Source: Microvirga ossetica
GTDB taxonomy: Bacteria; Pseudomonadota; Alphaproteobacteria; Rhizobiales; Beijerinckiaceae
Length of the DNA stretch: 64,000 nt
Direction of reading: 5' to 3'
Assembly (NCBI RefSeq): GCF_002741015.1
Contig: NZ_CP016616.1
Coordinates: forward strand, 3,071,501 to 3,135,500
A model generated the notes under the pieces. That model was not told the origin of the DNA and ran no database searches. It saw only the letters and a program-made list of their open reading frames with translations. The translations under genes were made by a program, and so were the position numbers. Each line of letters starts with the position of its first letter. Position 1 is the first letter of the stretch. Below, in pieces: positions 19,647 to 27,524 of this stretch.

Positions 19647-20187
19647 CGTCCGGTTTCACGAGGGACGCGCCCGAGGCGTCGGTTGTGGAGACCGGATACG
19701 GTTCTGACAGGTCGGGGGAGTCGCACCCTCTGGCGGTCAGGGTCCTGAGTGGAGGAGGCAGAAAGACCGACCTGTTCGGGCAGGCTCCTGTCTCCGCTCC
19801 TCCCAAGCCTTGCCGGCACCGGCGCACCCGGGGCTGCGCGACAAGCCGCGCCGTAGCGCCCTCTGAGGGTTCGTCCCTGATGGGCTGGAGTGCGAGGCTC
19901 AGGATCGAAAAGCCGTGCGCGGGAGGCGGGTGCTTCCCGTCCGGGCGGATCTCCCGTCCCGAACTCCCTTCGCGCGCTCCGCTGGAGCGGCGAAGCACAT
20001 CCAAGTCCCGCGCTTCCCTCGACCTATCGAGACAAGCCAGGATCAGCCCAAAAGCCCTTCGCGCCTTAAGGTGCGAGGCCATTCCTCCATAGGTATGCCT
20101 GCCAGGCGATCCGCGGCGCGCGATCGGGGATGACAAGCCGGGCCAAAAACGCCAAAGAAAGGCGCCCGACCCCAAGGATCCAAGCCC
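19647..20187 (+). other. Long leader or small-RNA region upstream of chorismate mutase
   Basis: About 540 bases between a consensus promoter and the ATG at 20188, with no convincing gene. A 9-base inverted repeat (ACAGGTCGG at 19707-19715, CCGACCTGT at 19767-19775) could close a domain containing smaller GC hairpins. A hairpin CGCGCC-TTAA-GGTGCG lies near 20060, and two short stems (CGGG/CCCG, CGCC/GGCG) near 20138-20170 precede the ribosome binding site AAGGA (20174-20178). It does not match RNase P, tmRNA, SRP, 6S, cobalamin or SAM-II patterns that I know. It is either a structured leader of the aromatic operon or an independent RNA. Confidence 0.4.
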
Positions 20188-21027
20188 ATGTCCGCCGAGA
20201 AGCCCGCGCCCGACCTTGCCGATCTGCGCCAGGAGATCGACCGCATCGACGAGGCGATGCACCGGCTGCTCATGGAGCGCGGCACCATCATCGACCGGCT
20301 GATCGCCTCCAAGAAGGCCTCCAAGGCGGGCCTGAGCTCCGCCTTCCGTCCCGGACGCGAGGCCTCGATGATGAGGGCGCTCGCCGAGCGTCACGGGGGC
20401 CTCCTGCCGCTCGATACGGTGGAGGGCATCTGGCGGGTGATCATCGGCACCTTCACCTATGTCCAGTCCAGCTACTCCGTCCATGCCGACATTTCCGGCG
20501 GCGATGCGCCCATGCGCGACTCGGCCCGCTTCCATTTCGGCTTCACGGTGCCCTACGTCACCCACCCGAGCGCAGCGGCGGTGATCGAGGCGGTGGCTTC
20601 CTCCCGCGGCGATCTCGGCATCTTCCGCCTCGACCAGGGCGCGACCAGCGGCGCCTGGTGGCGCACGCTCGCCGACAAGCGTCGCCCGAAGATCATCGCG
20701 CGCCTGCCCTTCATCGAGCGTCCCGGCCATCCGGCCGGCACTCCGGTCTTCGTCATCTCGAAGCCCCTGACCGATGCGGCCGTGCGCGACGTGGTGCTCT
20801 ATGCCGCCCAGTTCGAGCGCTGGCACAAGGGCGCCAACGAGGCCCTGACCCACCTCGGCGGCGAGGTGGTGGCGAGCGCCGCCGACACCCACGGGCTCTC
20901 CGAGCTCATCGCCGTGCCGGGCAGCGTCGAGCCCGCCGCGCTCAAGGCCGCGCTGACCAAGGCGGGCGCGAGCCTCGCCCAGCTCGCCGAGATCGGCAGC
21001 CATGCCGAACGTTTCCGCGTGAAATGA
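20188..21027 (+). CDS. Chorismate mutase with an extra C-terminal domain
   Basis: Rearranges chorismate to prephenate, the branch point to Phe and Tyr. The first 90 or so residues are an AroQ-type helical chorismate mutase (DLRQEIDRIDEAMHRLLMER, then the conserved R..KK segment and RPGREASMMRAL). About 185 further residues of mixed alpha/beta sequence follow. They lack the TRF motif of prephenate dehydratase but could be a related binding or regulatory domain. AAGGA 9 bases before ATG. First gene of chorismate mutase-hisC-tyrA. Confidence 0.85.
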   Translation: MSAEKPAPDLADLRQEIDRIDEAMHRLLMERGTIIDRLIASKKASKAGLSSAFRPGREASMMRALAERHGGLLPLDTVEGIWRVIIGTFTYVQSSYSVHADISGGDAPMRDSARFHFGFTVPYVTHPSAAAVIEAVASSRGDLGIFRLDQGATSGAWWRTLADKRRPKIIARLPFIERPGHPAGTPVFVISKPLTDAAVRDVVLYAAQFERWHKGANEALTHLGGEVVASAADTHGLSELIAVPGSVEPAALKAALTKAGASLAQLAEIGSHAERFRVK

Positions 21028-21079
21028 AATCCGACCTGCGCTAGAGCGTGTCCCCAGTAACGATTGCTAGGAAGTGTCG

Positions 21080-22180
21080 ATGTCCACCCGTCCCCAGCCC
21101 CGTCCCGGCGTGATGCAGATCGAGGCCTATGTGCCCGGCAAGAGCAAGGCCGCAGGGGTTGCGAAGATCCATAAGCTCTCCTCGAACGAGACCCCGCTCG
21201 GCCCCTCGCCGAAGGCGGCCGAGGCGATCCGGACCTTCGACCATCTCGAGCTCTATCCGGACGGCAGCGCCACCCGGCTTCGCGAGGCGATCGCGGCACG
21301 CTATGGGCTCGATCCGAACCGGCTCATCTGCGGCGCGGGCTCCGATGAACTCCTGGCGCTGATCACCCATGCCTATGTGGGTCCGGGCGACGAGGGCATC
21401 TTCACCGAGCACGGATTCCTCGTGTATCGCATCGCGATCCTGGCGGCCGGCGGCATCCCCGTCGTGGCGCCGGAAAAGGACCTGCGCACCGATGTGGACG
21501 CGATCCTCGCGAAGGTGACCGAGAAGACCAAGATCGTCTTCCTCGCCAATCCTAACAACCCGACGGGCACCTACATCCCCTTCGACGAGGTGAAGCGCCT
21601 GCACGCGAACCTGCCGCCGCATGTGGTGCTGGTGCTCGATGCGGCCTATGCGGAATACGTCCGCCGCAACGATTACGAGTCCGGGCTCGAGCTCGTTGCC
21701 ACCTCCGAGAACGTGGTGATGACCCGCACCTTCTCGAAGATCTACGGCCTCGCCAACCTGCGCCTCGGCTGGATGGTGGCGCCGCCCCACATCGCCGACG
21801 CGGTCAACCGCATCCGCGGCCCGTTCAACGTCAGCGGCCCGGCCATGGCCGCCGGCATCGCCGCGATCCAGGACGAGGCCCATATCGCGAAGGCCGTCGA
21901 GCACAACGAGAAATGGCTCGCCTGGCTCACCCGCGAGATCGAGGCCTTGGGCCTCAAGGTCACGCCGAGCGTCGGCAATTTCCTGCTCATCCATTTCCCG
22001 AAAGACGCGGGCAGGACGGCGAAGGACGCGGACGCGTTTCTATCCGGCCGCGGGCTGATCCTGCGCCGGATCGATGCTTACGGCCTCCCCGACGCCCTGC
22101 GCCTGACCGTGGGCGACGAGGAGGCGAACGGCCTCGTGGTGGCAGCTCTGCGCGATTTTGTAGGCGGCCAGCATGCCTGA
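21080..22180 (+). CDS. hisC: Histidinol-phosphate/aromatic aminotransferase (HisC family)
   Basis: A 366-residue fold-type I PLP enzyme. [11 protein letters not shown] near residue 33, NPNNPTGTY for cofactor contacts, DAAYAEY and the Schiff-base Lys220 in [12 protein letters not shown] identify the HisC subfamily. Between chorismate mutase and TyrA genes it probably transaminates prephenate or hydroxyphenylpyruvate; it may also serve histidine synthesis. AGGAAG precedes ATG 21080 at good spacing, so the GTG at 21074 is rejected. The 3' end overlaps tyrA by 8 bases. Confidence 0.9.
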   Translation: MSTRPQPRPGVMQIEAYVPGKSKAAGVAKIHKLSSNETPLGPSPKAAEAIRTFDHLELYPDGSATRLREAIAARYGLDPNRLICGAGSDELLALITHAYVGPGDEGIFTEHGFLVYRIAILAAGGIPVVAPEKDLRTDVDAILAKVTEKTKIVFLANPNNPTGTYIPFDEVKRLHANLPPHVVLVLDAAYAEYVRRNDYESGLELVATSENVVMTRTFSKIYGLANLRLGWMVAPPHIADAVNRIRGPFNVSGPAMAAGIAAIQDEAHIAKAVEHNEKWLAWLTREIEALGLKVTPSVGNFLLIHFPKDAGRTAKDADAFLSGRGLILRRIDAYGLPDALRLTVGDEEANGLVVAALRDFVGGQHA

Positions 22181-23123
22181 GCGTCTCGGTCCTCCGCATG
22201 AAACGCCGCTCTTCGAGCGCATCGCCCTCGTCGGCCTCGGCCTGATCGGCTCGTCGATCGCCCGCGCCGCGCGGCATCTCAATCTCGCGCGCACGATCGT
22301 CGCCATCGATGCCAGCGAGTCGGTGGTCGCGCGGGTGCGCGAGCTCGGGATCGCCGACGAGGCGACGACCGACGCGGCTGCGGGCGTGACGGATGCGGAT
22401 CTCGTCATCCTCTGCGTGCCGGTCGGCGTCTGCGGAAAAGTCGCCGAGGCCATGCGCCCGGGGCTCAAGCCCGGCTGCATCGTGTCCGATGTGGGCTCGG
22501 TGAAGGCCTCCGTGGTCGCGCAGGTGCAGCCGCATCTGCCGAAAGGAGTGTCGTTCGTGCCGGCGCATCCGGTGGCGGGCACCGAGCATTCGGGACCCGA
22601 CGCGGGCTTTGCGACGCTCTTCCACAATCGCTGGTGCATCCTCACACCGCCCGATGGCACCGACGAGGCGGCCACCGAACGCGTGCGCGCCTTCTGGGAG
22701 GCGATGGGCTCCAACGTGGAGGTCATGAGCGCACAGCACCACGACCTCGTGCTCGCCATCACCAGCCACGTGCCGCACCTGATCGCCTACAACATCGTCG
22801 GCACGGCGGCGGATCTGGAAACCGTCACGCAGGGCGAGGTGATCAAGTTCTCCGCCGGCGGCTTTCGCGATTTCACCCGCATCGCGGCCTCCGATCCGAC
22901 CATGTGGCGCGACGTCTTCCTGCACAACCGCGAGGCCGTGCTGGAGATGCTGGGTCGCCTCAACGAGGACATCGCGCTGCTGGCCCGCGCCATCCGATGG
23001 GGCGAGGGCGACAAGCTCTTCGACCTCTTCACCCGCACCCGCGCCATCCGCCGCGGCATCATCTCGTCGGGCCAGGAAACCCCGGAGCCCGATTTCGGCC
23101 GCCGGCGCGAGGACAAGACTTAA
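22173..23123 (+). CDS. tyrA: Prephenate/arogenate (cyclohexadienyl) dehydrogenase
   Basis: Oxidative decarboxylation on the tyrosine branch. The 316-residue enzyme has an NAD(P)-binding GLGLIGSS (21-28), the SDVGSVK motif and the substrate motif [16 protein letters not shown] with catalytic His, then the helical dimerisation domain with [10 protein letters not shown]. Lack of a fused chorismate mutase or ACT domain is typical of cyclohexadienyl dehydrogenases. It starts inside the hisC end, indicating translational coupling. Substrate preference (prephenate versus arogenate) is not readable. Confidence 0.92.
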   Translation: MPERLGPPHETPLFERIALVGLGLIGSSIARAARHLNLARTIVAIDASESVVARVRELGIADEATTDAAAGVTDADLVILCVPVGVCGKVAEAMRPGLKPGCIVSDVGSVKASVVAQVQPHLPKGVSFVPAHPVAGTEHSGPDAGFATLFHNRWCILTPPDGTDEAATERVRAFWEAMGSNVEVMSAQHHDLVLAITSHVPHLIAYNIVGTAADLETVTQGEVIKFSAGGFRDFTRIAASDPTMWRDVFLHNREAVLEMLGRLNEDIALLARAIRWGEGDKLFDLFTRTRAIRRGIISSGQETPEPDFGRRREDKT

Positions 23124-23136
23124 GGCTGCGCCTCCT

Positions 23137-23290
23137 CCCTCCCCCTTGCGGGGAGGGCAGGGGTGGGGGTGGTGCGGCTGGGTGAACGATCCACGAGTGG
23201 GATGCTGCAGCAGCCTTCAGGCTCACTGCATCCCCTCCGAGTTATGGCTTTGCGACCCCACCCTTAATCCCTCCCCGCAAGGGGGAGGGA
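23137..23290. repeat. Intergenic repeat, family B (copy 2)
   Basis: Same structure as the block at 17410-17561: CCCTCCCCCTTGCGGGGAGGG at the left, ATCCCTCCCCGCAAGGGGGAGGG at the right, with GGGTGGGGGTGGTGCGGC near the left hairpin. It lies between convergent tyrA and the DUF2125 gene and could act as a two-way terminator. Confidence 0.8.
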
Positions 23291-23305
23291 AATGCACGAT
23301 TGCCC

Positions 23306-24361
23306 TCAATAAAGCGGCTGCAGCCTCACGTTGGGGATCACGAAAGGTCCCATAGCGAGCAGGCCGTTCTCGAGCCGCAGGGGCGGCAGGGTGGCGAGCT
23401 GCGGCTTGGCGTTGGGCTGACTTTGCGCCGAGCGCGGGCCCTGTCCCAATAGCATCCCTAAAAGATTGCCGCCGACTCGGCCGCCGGTGAGGTTGCCGAG
23501 AAGCCCGTCGAGGCCGGCGGCAGACAGGGTGAGCTGGCCTGCCGGCCGATGCTGCTCGTCGAGGCGCAGCTCGCCCTTGGTCTCGATCCGGCGCGGGCCT
23601 TTGTCCGCCGCGAGCATCAGGATGTCGATCTTGCCGCCCGCATTGCGCCAGAGCTCCAGCTCCTCGACGATGGTGCCGCCCTTGAAGCCGTCGGCCTGCG
23701 TGACGGTGATATCCGCATTGAGATTGGTCGGCTCCGCGCCGCCGATCAGTGCGTCGAGGATGGGAATGCGGGCTTCCGTCACCGAGGCCGCCACGTCCCG
23801 GGCCTGCTCGGCCGTGCGCGAGGGGTTGGGCCGCACGTGAAGCTCCAGGTGCTTGCCGGATCCGGCGATCTCGCCGGTGCCGAGCCCGGTGATGCTCACC
23901 TTGGGCCCGTTGGCGGCAAGCGACAGGCGCTGCAATCCTCCCGTGGGGGAGGCGTTGATGCTGGCCTGCAGCAGGTCCCAGCTGCCGTCGACCGTGACCC
24001 TGCCGTCGCTGACGCGCAAGGGCCCCGCGACCTCCGTGATGATGCGGCGCGGCTGATAGACCTGGGCAACCGCCTCGGTGCGCCCGAAGGAGGCGGTGAT
24101 GGCGCCGCGCTTCAGGTCGAGGCTGTTGCAGACGATCTCGATGCGGAACGGGTAGCCGGCGATGGTGCGGTCGCCGCAGGTCCATTGCCGTCCGCCGCGC
24201 GCCTCCGCCGCGATCCAGCCGTCGAGCGCTTCCGCCGTGCGGTTGCGGATCACGAACCAGGCGATGCTCCAGGCGATGGCCAGCAGAAGCAGCAGAACGA
24301 AGGGGGTGTAGAGCCAGAAACGGCTGCGGCGAACATGTCCCACCGGGGCGGCCTGATCCAT
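23306..24361 (-). CDS. DUF2125 family protein, membrane-anchored, unknown function
   Basis: A 351-residue protein with a short basic N-terminus, one transmembrane segment (about 16-37, YTPFVLLLLLAIAWSIAWFV) and a large extracytoplasmic beta-rich region. Features that recall the alphaproteobacterial DUF2125 family are GGRQWTCGDRTIAGYPFRIEI and repeated beta-strand segments such as GPLRVSDGRVTVDGSWDL. AGGAG lies 5 bases before the ATG. No catalytic motif is visible. An asymmetry or lipid-transport type envelope role is conceivable but unproven. Confidence 0.75.
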   Translation of the reverse strand: MDQAAPVGHVRRSRFWLYTPFVLLLLLAIAWSIAWFVIRNRTAEALDGWIAAEARGGRQWTCGDRTIAGYPFRIEIVCNSLDLKRGAITASFGRTEAVAQVYQPRRIITEVAGPLRVSDGRVTVDGSWDLLQASINASPTGGLQRLSLAANGPKVSITGLGTGEIAGSGKHLELHVRPNPSRTAEQARDVAASVTEARIPILDALIGGAEPTNLNADITVTQADGFKGGTIVEELELWRNAGGKIDILMLAADKGPRRIETKGELRLDEQHRPAGQLTLSAAGLDGLLGNLTGGRVGGNLLGMLLGQGPRSAQSQPNAKPQLATLPPLRLENGLLAMGPFVIPNVRLQPLY

Positions 24362-24387
24362 GCGAACTCCTGTTGTGGTGCCGTACC

Positions 24388-24613
24388 TCTAGCGCATCGT
24401 GCGGAAAAGTGGACCCGGTTTTCCGCATCCAACGATGCGCTCTTCATAGAGCGGAGCATCGGATTGGATCCCAAAAGTGGGTCCACTTTTGGGTCCGATG
24501 CTCTAGCGCCTCGGGCGCAAAAGTGGACCCACTTTTGCGAGAGCGATGATGCTTCTCCCGAGACTAAGCGGCGATTTCGCCCCAAAAGTGGTGCCGGCTT
24601 TCGGGAGCGATGA
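24388..24613. repeat. Intergenic repeat cluster, family D (three units)
   Basis: Three successive palindromic units: GCATCGTGCGGAAAAGTGG with GGTTTTCCGC; AGCATCGG...CCCAAAAGTGGG/CCACTTTTGGG...CCGATGCTC; and CTCGGGCGCAAAAGTGG with CCACTTTTGCGAGAG. A fourth partial unit (CCCCAAAAGTGGTGCC) ends at 24613. An ATG at 24546 inside this block opens a frame into chaC but is part of the repeat. Confidence 0.8.
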
Positions 24614-24650
24614 TATAGGCCCCGAGCAAACAGGGTTCGGGCATCGCGAC

Positions 24651-25187
24651 ATGAAGGACGTCTCAGAGGATCTGTGGGTTTTCGGCTATGGCTCGCTCAT
24701 GTGGCGGCCGGGCTTCGATTTCGTGGAGCGCGCCCATGCCCATCTCTACGGCTATCACCGCTCGCTCTGCGTCTTCTCCCACGTGCATCGCGGCACGCCG
24801 GAGCATCCGGGGCTCGTCCTCGGGCTCGACCGGGGCGGGCGCTGTCACGGGGTCGCGTTCCGCGTCGCGCCCGAGAACGAGCAGGCCACGATCCAGTATC
24901 TGCGGGACCGTGAGCAGGTCACGTCGGTCTATCTGGAGCGGCGCCTGTCTGTGCGGCTCGCGGATGCGCGTCGGGTCCGCGCGCTCGCCTATGTGGTCGA
25001 CCGCAATCATGGGCAATATGCCGGGCGGCTGTCCGATGAGGAGGTGTTAAGGCTGGTGCGGCAGGGGCAGGGCATCTCGGGCCGCAACCCGGATTACGTG
25101 CGCTCGACCTACGACCATCTCATCGGCATGCACGTGGTCGATCCGGTGCTGCACCGGATCGTCGATTCGCTCGCTCAGGAGACCTGA
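24651..25187 (+). CDS. chaC: ChaC-like gamma-glutamylcyclotransferase
   Basis: A 178-residue protein with the family signature VFGYGSLMWRPGFDF (9-23), followed by the ChaC fold with PGLVLGLDRGGRCHGVAFRV. ChaC enzymes cut glutathione to 5-oxoproline and Cys-Gly in the cytosol. Start ATG 24651 gives the usual length; upstream in-frame codons lie in a repeat. No strong ribosome binding site is visible. The last 13 bases overlap the convergent gene at 25175. Confidence 0.87.
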   Translation: MKDVSEDLWVFGYGSLMWRPGFDFVERAHAHLYGYHRSLCVFSHVHRGTPEHPGLVLGLDRGGRCHGVAFRVAPENEQATIQYLRDREQVTSVYLERRLSVRLADARRVRALAYVVDRNHGQYAGRLSDEEVLRLVRQGQGISGRNPDYVRSTYDHLIGMHVVDPVLHRIVDSLAQET

Positions 25188-25609
25188 GTCTCGTTCTCGC
25201 GCAGATCCTCGAAGATGGCGCGGCGTTCGGCCTCCGTCGCGGCAAGGCGGTGGATGTGCAGCTCGGTGGCTCCGCGCTCCCGGACCTTGCCGAGCCAGCG
25301 CATCCGGGTCCCCTCGCTGGGATCCGCGGCCGCCATGGCGGCGTCGACCACGATGCCGGTGCCGGTCCGGTCGCGCTTCACGGCGAGGATCACCGCGTCG
25401 GTCACTTCCAAGAGCTCCGCCTCGTTGAGCGGATGCACGCCGACGATGTAGCGGCGTCCCGAATGGCCGCGCCAGGAACTGAGGGTGGAAGAGGACCGAA
25501 GCCCTGCGGTCGCCCGTAGCCTTTCCTCGCGCACACCCGTCCTCCGCATTCGGTCGTTGCGGAGATCCCGCATAGCCGCGTTCCAGGATATGGTTCGTTT
25601 GTTCGCCAT
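25175..25609 (-). CDS. Hypothetical protein, apparently leaderless
   Basis: A 144-residue protein I cannot assign. The first 50 residues are basic (many Arg, Ser), then an alpha/beta region with RYIVGVHPLNEAELLEVTDAVIL and GTGIVVDAAMAAADPSEGTRMRWLGK, ending in an acidic tail. A TTGACG-N17-TACATA promoter places the transcription start 3 or so bases before the ATG, and there is no Shine-Dalgarno, so the mRNA looks leaderless. A palindrome overlaps the -10, suggesting tight control. Convergent with chaC, with a 13-base overlap. Confidence 0.65.
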   Translation of the reverse strand: MANKRTISWNAAMRDLRNDRMRRTGVREERLRATAGLRSSSTLSSWRGHSGRRYIVGVHPLNEAELLEVTDAVILAVKRDRTGTGIVVDAAMAAADPSEGTRMRWLGKVRERGATELHIHRLAATEAERRAIFEDLRENETQVS

Positions 25610-25612
25610 ATG

Positions 25613-25647
25613 TTCTTATATGTAAGAATCGGCGGCTGAGTCGTCAA
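25613..25647 (-). promoter_or_regulatory. Promoter with overlapping operator-like palindrome
   Basis: Minus strand: TTGACG (25647-25642), 17 bases, TACATA (25624-25619). The palindrome TTCTTA-TATG-TAAGAA (25613-25628) covers the -10 and start point. A protein bound here would block initiation. Confidence 0.55.
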
Positions 25648-25718
25648 GTCGCTGAAAGCTTGGCTGCGCTTGGGTTTGCGTGATTTTTGGCACATCGCGG
25701 TGATCGGGCGCTCTCGTC

Positions 25719-25800
25719 ATCACCGGCCTTGTGCCGGTGATCCCGATTGGTTGCTCGCCGAGCCTTTCCTTGTCGAGATGGCCGGGACGAGCCCGGCCAT
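25719..25800. repeat. Two intergenic hairpins between the unknown gene and plsC
   Basis: ATCACCGGC/GCCGGTGAT (25719-25727, 25733-25741) and ATGGCCGGG/CCCGGCCAT (25778-25786, 25792-25800), each with a 5-base loop. They resemble the REP-like elements elsewhere in the window and may serve as a terminator of plsC. Confidence 0.6.
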
Positions 25801-25815
25801 GACGTGAGATCACCC

Positions 25816-26583
25816 TCACGCCTTCGACAGCGACGCCTCCGAGGCGGAGGCGGGGCCGAGGCCGAGCTCCTTCCGGCCCTGGTCCAGCAGCCGGTTGGAG
25901 GATTCCTCGATCCGCTCCTGCAGCAGCTTGAAGAACTCTTCGCGCGGAAGGCCCGGCGCGATGGGCTCGAGCACCTCGATGCGGATCGTTCCGGGACGGC
26001 GGATGAACTGGCGGCGCGGCCAGTACAGGCCCGAATTCATGCCGACCGGAATGCAGGGGAAGCCGAGATTCTGGTAGAGATGCGCCACGCCGTACTTGTA
26101 GGCCGGCGGCGCGCCCGGCACCCGGCGCGTGCCTTCGGGAAAGATGATGATCTGGCGCCCGTGCTGGGCTTCGTTCTTTGCCCGCGCCGTCATCTGCACC
26201 AGCGCGAGCGATCCCGCCTTGCGGTCGACGGGCACGCAGCGCGCCTTCGCCAGATACCAGCCGAAGAAGGGGATCCACATCAGCTCGCGCTTGAGGATGT
26301 AGGTCGGGTCGTCGAAGAGCGTCACCAGGGTGAAGGTTTCGAGAAACGACTGGTGCTTGGCTGCGACCAGGGCCCCGCCCGGCGGGATCTTCTCGAGGCC
26401 TGTGATCTCGACCTTGGTTCCGGCGATGACGCGCAGCAGCCAAAGGGAGGTCCGACCCCAGACCTTGACGAGCTCGATGAAAACCCGGCGCGGCACCAGG
26501 AATCCCGGGATCAGGATGATCAGCCACAGGATCAGGTTGGCGTAGAAGGCGACGTTGAACAGCAGGGAGCGGACGATCAGCAT
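25816..26583 (-). CDS. plsC: 1-acyl-sn-glycerol-3-phosphate acyltransferase
   Basis: Transfers an acyl chain to lysophosphatidate, giving phosphatidate. The 255-residue membrane-associated enzyme has N-terminal hydrophobic helices (about 1-60), the acyltransferase block I His77 with Glu82 (KHQSFLET, H-X4-E instead of the more usual H-X4-D) and block III FPEGTRR (148-154). ATG 26583 gives normal length; the frame runs upstream but through ydcF sequence. A terminator separates it from ydcF. Confidence 0.88.
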   Translation of the reverse strand: MLIVRSLLFNVAFYANLILWLIILIPGFLVPRRVFIELVKVWGRTSLWLLRVIAGTKVEITGLEKIPPGGALVAAKHQSFLETFTLVTLFDDPTYILKRELMWIPFFGWYLAKARCVPVDRKAGSLALVQMTARAKNEAQHGRQIIIFPEGTRRVPGAPPAYKYGVAHLYQNLGFPCIPVGMNSGLYWPRRQFIRRPGTIRIEVLEPIAPGLPREEFFKLLQERIEESSNRLLDQGRKELGLGPASASEASLSKA

Positions 26584-26590
26584 GGCTTCT

Positions 26591-26621
26591 TGAAAACGAA
26601 AAGCGGAGCGTGAGGCTCCGC
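26591..26621 (-). terminator. Rho-independent terminator after ydcF
   Basis: Minus strand stem GCGGAGC/GCTCCGC (26603-26609, 26615-26621), 5-base loop, then TTTTCGTTTTC. It overlaps the short space before plsC, so plsC needs its own promoter or read-through. Confidence 0.65.
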
Positions 26622-26656
26622 GAGCGCGGAACCATAGAGGGTTTTTTCTTGGGGCT

Positions 26657-27436
26657 CTAGCGCCAGAGCGGTTCGGCGATGAGCTGTCCCTTGATGGGAG
26701 AGCCGCCGCTGATGATCTGCGCCACGGAGGACCTTTCCGGGTCGCCCTCGAAGCGGGTCCTGAGCCAGACCGCAAGGAACTTGAGGTATTCGGTGAAGAT
26801 CACCCGGGTGACGGAAGGGTTGTGCCACCACTCGTGCGGATCGATGGTCGCCGCGACCGGATAGGGGATCTTCTGAAGGTTCGGCAGGGCGTGGTCGAGC
26901 TCCACCAGGGTGCGGGGCATGTGGTAGTTCGAGGTCACGACGATGAGGGCGTCGAACCCGTTCCGCTCCGCCCAGCGCCGGGTCTCGATGGCGTTGCCGA
27001 TGGTGTTGCGGGCCCGGTAGTCCAGATCCACGCAGCAATCGAACAGCCGCCGCTGTCCGGGGTTGAGGCGGGCGATCTGGTCCCGGCTGGTGTTCTCGTT
27101 TACCCCCGAGATCAGGAGCCTCTTGGCGTAGCCCTTGGCGAGCAGATCGATGGCGTCGCCGATCCGCTGCGCGCCGCCCGTCATGGCGACGATGCCGTCG
27201 GCCCGGGTTTCGGGCGGCTGCTCGAACCGGTCGAGGCTGTAGACGAAGCCGAGAAAGCCGAGAAGGCCGACGACCAGGAACGCAGTGGCGCTCCAGAAGC
27301 AAAAGGCGAGACCGCGTCTCAGGAGGGACCGCCGCACAGGCGGCTTGGGGGATGCGGGAGTCGTCCAGCCCCAGCCGACGGCTTCCGTGGTGTCCATGGC
27401 GCCCGGCGCTACCCAACTCTGCGTTCGCGAGGTCAT
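26657..27436 (-). CDS. YdcF-like (DUF218) membrane protein
   Basis: About 259 residues: Pro/Arg-rich N-terminus, one membrane helix (FCFWSATAFLVVGLLGFLGFVYSL), then a periplasmic DUF218 domain with ADGIVAMTGGAQRIGDAIDLL, RLLISGV, ARNTIGNAIETRRWA and VVTSNYHMPRTLVEL. DUF218 proteins are tied to envelope or vancomycin-tolerance traits (SanA, ElyC) but lack a firmly known reaction. Start is uncertain: ATG 27436 has GAGG directly in front, ATG 27397 is the alternative. It follows ftsE-ftsX at 88 bases, a common neighbour arrangement. Confidence 0.82.
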   Translation of the reverse strand: MTSRTQSWVAPGAMDTTEAVGWGWTTPASPKPPVRRSLLRRGLAFCFWSATAFLVVGLLGFLGFVYSLDRFEQPPETRADGIVAMTGGAQRIGDAIDLLAKGYAKRLLISGVNENTSRDQIARLNPGQRRLFDCCVDLDYRARNTIGNAIETRRWAERNGFDALIVVTSNYHMPRTLVELDHALPNLQKIPYPVAATIDPHEWWHNPSVTRVIFTEYLKFLAVWLRTRFEGDPERSSVAQIISGGSPIKGQLIAEPLWR

Positions 27437-27524
27437 CCTCGACGAATGTAATGGAGATTGCGGCAAGGAAGAGGCAGCCCTCTCTAGCATCGGATCGTGC
27501 GCGGGGTCCGGTTAACCGTCACCA

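Noticed and set aside
19685..20092. Open frame of 135 codons in the leader before chorismate mutase
   Set aside because: No ribosome binding site, composition rich in Arg/Ser/Pro as in random GC-rich frames, and no recognised domain.
19647..20187. RNase P RNA, tmRNA, SRP RNA or 6S RNA
   Set aside because: None of the conserved cores that I know for these RNAs were found in the leader region.
24546..24650. Upstream ATG extending chaC
   Set aside because: The extra 35 residues are coded by repeat DNA; the family starts near VFGYGSL.
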